A model generated the notes under the pieces. It ran no database searches. It saw nothing but the letters and a program-made list of their open reading frames with translations, and had not been told where the DNA came from. Below, piece by piece: positions 16,406-21,816 of a stretch of DNA of 21,816 nucleotides. The translations under genes were made by a program, and so were the position numbers. This DNA is from a bacterium UBP10_UBA1149 (lineage in GTDB: Bacteria; Desulfobacterota; Binatia; UBA1149), in contig DBZX01000076.1 in NCBI GenBank assembly GCA_002311335.1, forward strand, positions 30,858-52,673. The letters run 5' to 3'. Position 1 is the stretch's first letter; every line of letters begins with the position of its first letter.

Positions 16406-17227
16406 TCAGGAAGCCCGGGTCCTGAACAGGCCCGCCGATGCCGCGTCGCACAGGTCGTTGTAACCGCACCAGTTGCACAGCACTCCGGGGTCGGGCGGAA
16501 AAACCGTCGCCGCTTCGATGGCCGCGATTTTCTGCACCAGCCCTGATTCTATCTCGTCGGCTTCCTCGCGGCGTACCACCGCGCGCAGGACGCGCCCGCG
16601 CTTGAGAAAATCGAGCACCAGCTCGACCTCGTCGTCGTCGGTCTCGCGAAACATCGCCAGTGCGTAGGCTCGCAACTGCTCGGCCTCCTTGCCCTCAAAT
16701 CGAGTCGGGACTCGCTTGCCGGTCTTGTAGTCGATGATGTGCAGGCGACCCTCGTCGTCCCTGGCCAGGCGATCGATGAAGCCCTGGAAGAACCTGCCGT
16801 TGGCCAGCTCTATTTCAAAGTGGTACTCGCAACCGATTGTCTTCATCTGGTCGACAGAGAAGCGCGTAGCGTGCCAGGAGCTGAGAATCCTCGCCCCCTC
16901 GCGGCGGTAGGACTCCATGTTGTCGTTGGCCTTGATGACGCGAATCGGCGGCACGTGGTCGGCGAGCATCTTGTCCCAGCGGCGGCAGTACCACTCCACC
17001 GCCTCCTCGGACGAGTGTTCGCGGCCATCTACGCGCTCGTTGAACAGCCACTCGGCTGCGTCGTGCACGCGGCTGCCCATGAAGCCCTCAACTGACTGAA
17101 AGGCCTCCTTGACACCATCGAGATAACGATAGCGAAAACGACGAGCGCACTGCGTGAACTGGTTCACGCGTGAAAAGCTGTAGGGACCCGCCAGGGCGGC
17201 GCCCGCGGTCAGGCTGGGAGACGGCAT
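16406..17227 (-). CDS. RecB/Cas4-like PD-(D/E)XK nuclease with Fe-S cysteines
   Basis: 273 residues. N-terminal YSFSRVNQFTQCARRFRYRY (~16-35) is the RecB-family opening. Nuclease motifs: His55 in SRVHDAAE, Asp152 in GFIDRLARD, Asp166-x-Lys168 in IIDYKTGK, and Gln184-x3-Tyr188 in QLRAYAL. Four cysteines, Cys27 and the C-terminal Cys251/Cys254/Cys260 (CNWCGYNDLC), are placed as in Cas4 and AddB, where they hold a [4Fe-4S] cluster. So this is probably a Mg-dependent DNA exonuclease. No cas1, cas2, addA or CRISPR array is nearby, so it is an orphan. ATG 17225-17227 was chosen over an open extension to 17275 because a weak GAAG precedes it and the added residues are not conserved-looking. The AhpD-like gene follows after 37 bases. 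Confidence 0.92.
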   Translation of the reverse strand: MPSPSLTAGAALAGPYSFSRVNQFTQCARRFRYRYLDGVKEAFQSVEGFMGSRVHDAAEWLFNERVDGREHSSEEAVEWYCRRWDKMLADHVPPIRVIKANDNMESYRREGARILSSWHATRFSVDQMKTIGCEYHFEIELANGRFFQGFIDRLARDDEGRLHIIDYKTGKRVPTRFEGKEAEQLRAYALAMFRETDDDEVELVLDFLKRGRVLRAVVRREEADEIESGLVQKIAAIEAATVFPPDPGVLCNWCGYNDLCDAASAGLFRTRAS

Positions 17228-17313
17228 TACATCTTCACTGCTCGGAGCCGGTGGCAGATGCAAGCAGGCCGACACCGCGAGTTCTCAGGCAGCTGACCTC
17301 CAAGCTGGCAGGC

Positions 17314-17739
17314 TCACTGCTGCGCCTCGTCAACGACAGCGCCGGATTTAAAATAGCGGCCCCCCTGCCAGAGGAAACCCACCGCGAAGGTCGCACTCGG
17401 CACCAGCGCCGCGTGCCAAACCAGTGCCCACCCCGCGCCCAGCTGACGGACATCGCGTACGCCCCAGATCATGAAACAGCCCAGCAGGTATCCCAGGTAA
17501 GCCATGGCCAGCCACCTGGCCCAGACACGGCGAGTCCACAGCCCCCAGGCACCGGGCAACCACACCGCCAGGTGAACCAGCAGCACGAGGGTGGCCACGT
17601 TACCGCTGAAGCGCCAACCGAAAAGTGCCTGCGAGTAGTCGGCCGGGCCACCCAGCGCCAAGCGCCCCAGCTCAAGAGCGGTGGCCGACAGCGCCACCAC
17701 GACGAGTGCCAATACGAAGCGTGGCCTGCGAGTACTCAC
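17314..17739 (-). CDS. Hypothetical membrane protein with about four helices
   Basis: 141 residues, family not recognised. Hydrophobic segments lie at about 8-28, 48-66, 73-93 and 106-124. The N-terminus is basic (STRRPR) and the loop after the second helix carries WTRRVWARW, which by the positive-inside rule suggests a cytoplasmic N-terminus. No catalytic motif is visible. The start is GTG 17737-17739; no ATG is available nearby and no clear Shine-Dalgarno is seen. It sits between the serine hydrolase (74 bases upstream) and the nuclease (86 bases downstream) on the same strand. Confidence 0.72.
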   Translation of the reverse strand: MSTRRPRFVLALVVVALSATALELGRLALGGPADYSQALFGWRFSGNVATLVLLVHLAVWLPGAWGLWTRRVWARWLAMAYLGYLLGCFMIWGVRDVRQLGAGWALVWHAALVPSATFAVGFLWQGGRYFKSGAVVDEAQQ

Positions 17740-17813
17740 AGCGTGGTTATGTCACCGGAAGGGCTGCGAATCCACGTCCCGCTGGTCGGCAAGCTGAAGA
17801 GCGCGCGGCGCTG

Positions 17814-19142
17814 TCAGTTGACCTCGCGAACCCTGGGGCAGGCCTGCCCGAGGTAGCGCAAGAGGTTCCAGCCGTGGAACAGTTCGGGGTACAACACCGG
17901 CTTGCCGCTGGTGACCAGCCCCACCGATATGCGACGCTCCGGGTCTGCCCAACCCAGCACGTTGGTAAAACCGAGGTGCCCGAAGGCCTTGCTCGTGTCG
18001 GGACCGTAGACGCTGATCCATTCACCACCCAGGAAGAACCCCATGCCGTAACGTATTGGCGCGCCCAGGGTGAAATCAAACTCGAGGTAAGACTGCTCCA
18101 TCGTGGCCCGGCGTATGGTGAGCGGGTTGAACACCTGCACTCCGCCGAGCGTGCCACCGGCCGCCAGCAATTCGTAGAAACGGCTGAGTTCTTCGGCCGT
18201 GCCGCAGATGTTGGCCGACGGAACGATGCCGGTGAGAAAGCGCTTGTCGTTGGTCATCTCTATGGCCTGGTTAAAATCGATGCCCAGGGCTCGTTTCAAC
18301 ACCGTCGATACCGGCGGCAGCAAAGGCAGGCCGGTGTGGTAGTTGCGCACCACGCTGCCCAGCTTGTCGGCCGCCACCCCGTAGTTAAAGCCCTCGAAAC
18401 CAAGCGGGTCGAGTATCTCGCTGCCCAGCACCTCGCGGATACTCCTGCCGGTCACGCGGCGCACGATCTCACCCAGGATAAAGCCGCCGCTGATGGCGTG
18501 GTAGGCAAGGCGACGTCCAGGGCGCCCGCTCACGCGCGCTTCGGCCAGGTGACCGATCACCCAGTCGCGATCGTCGAGATGGTCAAGGTCAAAAGCCGCC
18601 GGGGGGAGATGCGGCAGCCCGGCCCGGTGGGTGAGAACGTGCTTGATGGTTATCCATTTTTTCTGCTGCACGTTGAATTCCGGGATGTACTCGCACACCG
18701 GGTCATCGAGGTGCAGCAAGTGGCGCTCGTCGAGCAGGTGAATGACCATGGCTGTAATGGCCTTGGACGCCGAGAAAATATTGAAGGGCGAGTCCAGGCC
18801 CACCTTGACCGGCGCCACGTCTTCCGGGTCACCCGGCCCCGAGCCGCTCACGTAGCCTATGGTCCGGTTGAGTATGATGCGCCCGTGGCGACGCACGCAC
18901 ATACCCACCGCCGGGTGAATGCCACTGGCAAACAATTCGCGGGCGGCCTGCCATGATTTCTCGAGCAGTACCGAATCGGCGCCCACCTCGGCCGGGTGCA
19001 CCTCGCGCTCGTGGTCTATGGTCTCCACGCTGTTGATATCGCTCGGCACGCGCGCACGCGTGACCAACGATGGCATCAGCGAATAGGCCATGTCGAGCAG
19101 CGCCGGTCCAGGCACGTCATCGGGATGTTCTTCTTCTGTCAT
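17814..19142 (-). CDS. Serine hydrolase of the beta-lactamase/transpeptidase-like family
   Basis: 442 residues, related to class C beta-lactamases, DD-peptidases and EstB-type esterases. The nucleophile motif Ser124-x-x-Lys127 (SASK) and the second-motif Tyr214 (AYHAISGG) are present, with a FGHLGF segment near the C-terminus in place of KTG. Tyr214 is followed by His-Ala rather than the Ser-Asn of true beta-lactamases, so an esterase or other acyl hydrolase is more likely. There is no signal peptide at the chosen start, so it would be cytoplasmic. The frame is open to 19502, but upstream residues are Arg/Pro/Ser-rich. ATG 19140-19142 has GGGGGGAG about eleven bases upstream; ATG 19163 is a possible alternative. 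Divergent from the methyltransferase. Confidence 0.9.
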   Translation of the reverse strand: MTEEEHPDDVPGPALLDMAYSLMPSLVTRARVPSDINSVETIDHEREVHPAEVGADSVLLEKSWQAARELFASGIHPAVGMCVRRHGRIILNRTIGYVSGSGPGDPEDVAPVKVGLDSPFNIFSASKAITAMVIHLLDERHLLHLDDPVCEYIPEFNVQQKKWITIKHVLTHRAGLPHLPPAAFDLDHLDDRDWVIGHLAEARVSGRPGRRLAYHAISGGFILGEIVRRVTGRSIREVLGSEILDPLGFEGFNYGVAADKLGSVVRNYHTGLPLLPPVSTVLKRALGIDFNQAIEMTNDKRFLTGIVPSANICGTAEELSRFYELLAAGGTLGGVQVFNPLTIRRATMEQSYLEFDFTLGAPIRYGMGFFLGGEWISVYGPDTSKAFGHLGFTNVLGWADPERRISVGLVTSGKPVLYPELFHGWNLLRYLGQACPRVREVN

Positions 19143-19303
19143 GGATTGGAGCACTCCCCCCATTGTAGCCTGCCCGGCGGCCCACCACCGATAGCCGCGG
19201 GGGTATTTTTTTGTTTCGCGGACGGCGAGCTTCTCTCCGCCACGCGGCCGACGACCGGGCCCAAGTGCTTTCCAATCCACTGCAAGCGTGCAAAAACCCA
19301 CGC

Positions 19304-20173
19304 ATGCAAGACGACAGCAGCGCGACCACGGCCAACGAAAAACAGATCGACTACTGGGACCAGACCGCCGGCCCGCGCTGGGTGGCCATGCAGGACTCGC
19401 TCGACCGCTTGATAGGCCCGCTGGGGGTCGAGGCCCGGCGTCGCGGCGCGCCCTCCGCGGGCGAGTCGGTGCTCGACGTCGGCTGCGGCTGCGGACAGAC
19501 ACTGCTCGAACTGGCCGAGGATGTGGGCGAGAGCGGCAGCGTTACGGGCGTGGACGTGTCTTCGCCCATGGTGGCGCGGGCCAACGAACGTGCCGCGGAC
19601 GGCGGGTTTAAAAACATCGAGGCCTTCGTGGCCGACGCCCAGGTATACGACTTTGAGCCGGGGGCTTACGACCTCGCGTACTCACGCTTCGGGGTGATGT
19701 TCTTTGACGACCCCCTGGCTGCGCTCGGTAACCTCGGGCGCGCAATAGAAGGCGGCGGCAGGATGTCCTTCGTGTGCTGGCAGGCCATCACCGAAAACCC
19801 GTGGATGTTCGAACCCACGCGTGCGGCCATGGCCCACGTTGACGTCGAGGCACCCACCGACCCGCACGCGCCCGGGCCGTTCGCCTTCGCCGACCGCGAG
19901 CGGCTGCTCGGACTGCTCACCGGGGCAGGCTTCGGTGACGTGCTGGTCGAGCCCTTCGAAGTGGAAATGGAAGTCGGCGGCGGTGCCGAGCTGGACCAGA
20001 CGGTCGAGTTCATGCTGCAGATGGGGCCAGCCGCGCAGGCCGTGCGCGAGGCCGACGCCCAGGCCGCCGAGGCCGCCCGCGGCGCGGTGCGCGAAGCACT
20101 CGAGCCTTACTACAGCGCCGAGCGCGGCGTGATCATGCCCGGCCGCAGCTGGATTGTCAGCGCGCGGGCTTGA
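19304..20173 (+). CDS. Class I SAM-dependent methyltransferase
   Basis: 289 residues. Motif I VLDVGCGCGQT spans residues 56-66, the acidic ribose-binding residue is in VTGVDVS, and the post-motif strand AYDLAYSRFGVMFFDDP resembles UbiE/COQ5-type and related small-molecule methyltransferases. The substrate is not predictable. No membrane or signal sequence. ATG 19304 was chosen because MQDDSS...QIDYWDQTAGPRW is the normal N-terminus of this group; the open frame back to 19211 is not conserved-looking. It is divergent from the serine hydrolase across 161 bases, and its 3' end overlaps the convergent MBL gene by 17 bases. Confidence 0.92.
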   Translation: MQDDSSATTANEKQIDYWDQTAGPRWVAMQDSLDRLIGPLGVEARRRGAPSAGESVLDVGCGCGQTLLELAEDVGESGSVTGVDVSSPMVARANERAADGGFKNIEAFVADAQVYDFEPGAYDLAYSRFGVMFFDDPLAALGNLGRAIEGGGRMSFVCWQAITENPWMFEPTRAAMAHVDVEAPTDPHAPGPFAFADRERLLGLLTGAGFGDVLVEPFEVEMEVGGGAELDQTVEFMLQMGPAAQAVREADAQAAEAARGAVREALEPYYSAERGVIMPGRSWIVSARA

Positions 20174-21107
20174 GGGCGGGCTTGAGGGCGAACGCGCGCG
20201 ACATCATGTCGGCCGCGTCTATGGTGGCGGCAGTGTCGCCGGCAAACTCGTTGTAAGCGCGCTGCACGTTGAACACCAGTCGCTCGGGGGCCTCCCACTC
20301 GCCGTAAGGCCCGAGGTCTATCTGCCGGCAGGCGTCGTCCACCGCCACCCCGCGGTCAAAAAACACGCGCGCCTCTCGCAACACGTAGGCAAAGTAATCG
20401 CGCAGACCCAGCAAGCCGTCAGTATCACACACCGGCCCGTGGCCAGGCACTACCACCTCGGGCTCGAGCGCCACCATGGCGTCGAGCGAGTCCATCCACA
20501 GCTGCGTCGTGCCGGCCCAGCCTATGGGCGTGCACTGGTTGAAAAGCAGATCGCCGGTGAACAGCACGTTCTGCTCCGGAAGGTGAACGACCATGTCGTT
20601 GTCGGTGTGCGCCGGGCCCATGGGGATCAGCCTCACTAGCGTGCCGCCCAGTTCAAGCTCGGTGGCCTCCACGACCGATTCGGTGGGCAGCTCCAGCTCG
20701 ACGCTTGCGTGGTCAAAAGGGCGCAGCTCCTCGGCCAGCGCAGCCTGCGCGGGCTCGAGGGTGGCCGGGTCAGCGTCGGCCAGGGCCTGGAACAAGCCGT
20801 GCATCCCGGCCTCGACCTGCATGGCGGCCGCGCAGTTGGCGTGGGCAATGATGCGAGCGCCGTGCATGGCCGAGTTGCCGCCGGTGTGGTCGACGTTGTG
20901 GTGGGTGTTCACCAGGGTGCCGGGGCGCTCCGGGCGAACGCCCGCGTAAAGCCCTAACAGCTCGTCGGTAAGTGGGCGGTCCCAGAAGGTGTCAACCACC
21001 AGCCCGTCGCCCGAATCGACCAGGCCCGAGTTGCTCCAGCCGAGCACGGTGGGTTTGCCGAGCTGCGTAACCGCGTAAACCGAATCTGCTACCTGCGTGA
21101 GTTCCAT
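20157..21107 (-). CDS. Metallo-beta-lactamase-fold hydrolase with HxNxDH motif
   Basis: 316 residues. The metal motif reads His69-His70-Asn71-Val72-Asp73-His74, i.e. HxNxDH, so the second metal-binding His of HxHxDH is Asn. Further ligands are His167 in GPAHTDND, Asp186 in TGDLLFN, and His223 in PGHGP. HxNxDH proteins exist among uncharacterised MBL families, so this need not be inactive, but the Zn1 site must differ. C-terminal helices (~230-316) follow. ATG 21105-21107 has AAGGGG eight bases upstream. No signal peptide. Its 3' end overlaps the methyltransferase gene by 17 bases. The substrate is unknown. Confidence 0.9.
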   Translation of the reverse strand: MELTQVADSVYAVTQLGKPTVLGWSNSGLVDSGDGLVVDTFWDRPLTDELLGLYAGVRPERPGTLVNTHHNVDHTGGNSAMHGARIIAHANCAAAMQVEAGMHGLFQALADADPATLEPAQAALAEELRPFDHASVELELPTESVVEATELELGGTLVRLIPMGPAHTDNDMVVHLPEQNVLFTGDLLFNQCTPIGWAGTTQLWMDSLDAMVALEPEVVVPGHGPVCDTDGLLGLRDYFAYVLREARVFFDRGVAVDDACRQIDLGPYGEWEAPERLVFNVQRAYNEFAGDTAATIDAADMMSRAFALKPALKPAR

Positions 21108-21115
21108 GGTGTGTG

Positions 21116-21121
21116 CCCCTT
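21116..21121 (-). promoter_or_regulatory. Ribosome binding site of the HxNxDH hydrolase
   Basis: Minus strand AAGGGG, eight bases before the ATG at 21107. It supports this start over the open extension to 21152. Confidence 0.55.
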
Positions 21122-21127
21122 TCTCCC

Positions 21128-21150
21128 GGCAACAGCTATAGCCCGTTGCC
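21128..21150. promoter_or_regulatory. Inverted repeat in a divergent promoter region
   Basis: Arms GGCAAC (21128-21133) and GTTGCC (21145-21150) surround AGCTATAGCCC. On the minus strand the centre contains TATAGC, a possible -10 for the hydrolase gene, so the repeat would sit as an operator over the promoter. It could also be a chance palindrome. Confidence 0.3.
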
Positions 21151-21205
21151 ACCGTACAGGCACACCGGCCTTTCGGCTTCGGCGGCGCTGCGGTAATTCT
21201 CGCGC

Positions 21206-21472
21206 ATGAGTGACCAGCCGCAGAAAGACCAGAAACAGGGCGCCGATCCCCGGGGAGACGTGCTGGCCGCCGGACACGACCTGCGCTGTTACTACGAGCT
21301 GGCGGCCATGCAGTTGGCCGACCACGTGCCCGCAGCGCGGCAGACCGAGAACTGGATATATCGCCAGACCGAAACCGGCAAGGTCATACGCGCCGCCGCC
21401 GCCGCCATGAAAGAAGCGGGCGTCGCACAGCCACTGTGGTTCTACCTTCTGCCCGCGAGCCAGGCCGGCTGA
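21206..21472 (+). CDS. Small hypothetical protein, 88 residues
   Basis: No family recognised. The first ~17 residues are polar and probably disordered. They are followed by a helical core (CYYELAAMQLADHVPAARQTENWIYRQTETGKVIRAAAAAMKEAG) and a short hydrophobic end (PLWFYLLPASQ). There is no membrane segment or signal peptide. Codon use looks like that of its neighbours (strong third-position G/C), which favours a real gene. ATG 21206 has no clear Shine-Dalgarno. It is followed after 45 bases by a methyltransferase gene on the same strand. Confidence 0.6.
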   Translation: MSDQPQKDQKQGADPRGDVLAAGHDLRCYYELAAMQLADHVPAARQTENWIYRQTETGKVIRAAAAAMKEAGVAQPLWFYLLPASQAG

Positions 21473-21517
21473 AACGATTGGCGCGCCCCCCGGTGAGCCG
21501 ACGAGAGTAAGACGAGC

Positions 21518-21816
21518 ATGGAGCCGCAACCACTTTCAAACCCCACCACCAACGCGCGCGTACTCGAACTGGTGTCCGAAGGAGGCCTGCGCGGCCGTCG
21601 TTTGCTCGACCTGGGCGCGGGCAACGGCTACCTCGCGGGCCTGCTGGCCGAACGCGCACGCGCCGATGGCCTCGATCCCGGGCAGGTGCTGGCAGCCTGC
21701 GACCTGTTTCCCGATTACTTTGACTGCGAGGGAGTCGAGTGCCGCGGCATGCGTTTCATGGACTCCCTGCCCTACGACGACGCGAGTTTCGACTGCGTGT
21801 ACTCGGTGGAGGTCAT
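21518..21816 (+). CDS. SAM-dependent methyltransferase, N-terminal part, cut by window end
   Basis: 99 codons are visible, open to the end of the window. The N-terminus EPQPLSNPTTNARVLELV leads to motif I LLDLGAGNGYLA (residues ~29-40). An acidic strand end follows in LAACDLFPDYF, and then SLPYDDASFDCVYSVEV, the pattern of a class I (Methyltransf_11-like) enzyme. The substrate is unknown. ATG 21518 is the first in-frame ATG and gives a normal N-terminus; only a weak purine stretch precedes it. It is probably co-transcribed with the 88-residue gene 45 bases upstream. Confidence 0.88.
   Translation, partial: MEPQPLSNPTTNARVLELVSEGGLRGRRLLDLGAGNGYLAGLLAERARADGLDPGQVLAACDLFPDYFDCEGVECRGMRFMDSLPYDDASFDCVYSVEV

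Noticed and set aside
16406..17227. CRISPR-Cas locus suggested by a Cas4-like protein
   Set aside because: No cas1, cas2, effector genes or repeat-spacer array anywhere in the window.
17625..18956. 443-residue open frame on the + strand
   Set aside because: Antisense shadow of the serine hydrolase and the membrane protein gene; no domain.
19143..19502. Arg/Pro/Ser-rich N-terminal extension of the serine hydrolase
   Set aside because: It overlaps the methyltransferase coding region on the other strand and is not protein-like; the ATG at 19142 fits.

Overview
The window is a gene-dense, high-GC stretch of a bacterial chromosome. Genes are tightly packed, often tail to tail, on both strands, and GTG and TTG starts are common (at least six of about twenty). 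I see no tRNA, rRNA, insertion sequence, phage gene or CRISPR array. The gene set (GTP-type PEP carboxykinase, ThiC, ApaG, exonuclease III, glutathione reductase, ABC-F ATPase, DUF2889 protein) fits a free-living, diderm, proteobacterium-like organism. An uncultured delta-proteobacterial or Binatota-type lineage is possible, but this is a guess from style and not a demonstrated placement.

Layout. 1-870: 3' part of pckG (+). 872-2293: amidase (-). 2294-2591: mostly non-coding. 2592-2924: small membrane protein (+, weak). 2921-3730: exonuclease III (-). 3877-6902: a + strand run of thiC, a DUF2889 gene and an SDR oxidoreductase. 6914-8905: YheS-like ABC-F ATPase (-). 8954-9511: secreted beta-helix protein (-). 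9512-9894: non-coding, with a probable minus-strand terminator. 9895-12036: molybdopterin oxidoreductase (-). 12220-12603: apaG (+). 12624-13979: glutathione reductase (-). 13980-14478: a 499-base gene-free stretch, rich in hairpins, with a textbook minus-strand terminator. 14479-14877: NTF2/SnoaL-like protein (+). 14887-17739: minus-strand cluster of membrane protein, RecB/Cas4-like Fe-S nuclease, AhpD-like protein and metallo-beta-lactamase-fold hydrolase. 17814-19142: serine hydrolase (-). 19304-20173: SAM methyltransferase (+). 20157-21107: second metallo-beta-lactamase-fold hydrolase (-). 21206-21472: small hypothetical (+). 21518-end: start of another methyltransferase (+).

Functionally this is mostly housekeeping (gluconeogenesis, thiamine, DNA repair, thiol redox, translation) mixed with small-molecule hydrolases and oxidoreductases. 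No classical multi-gene defence or biosynthetic system is visible. The items most worth a second look are: the 13980-14478 stretch, whose UUCG-capped terminator implies an unannotated minus-strand RNA or a long antisense 3' UTR; an orphan Fe-S PD-(D/E)XK nuclease in the minus-strand cluster; a metallo-beta-lactamase-fold protein with HxNxDH instead of HxHxDH; an AhpD-like protein with no cysteine pair; and thiC apparently driven from a promoter so close to its start that no TPP riboswitch fits.
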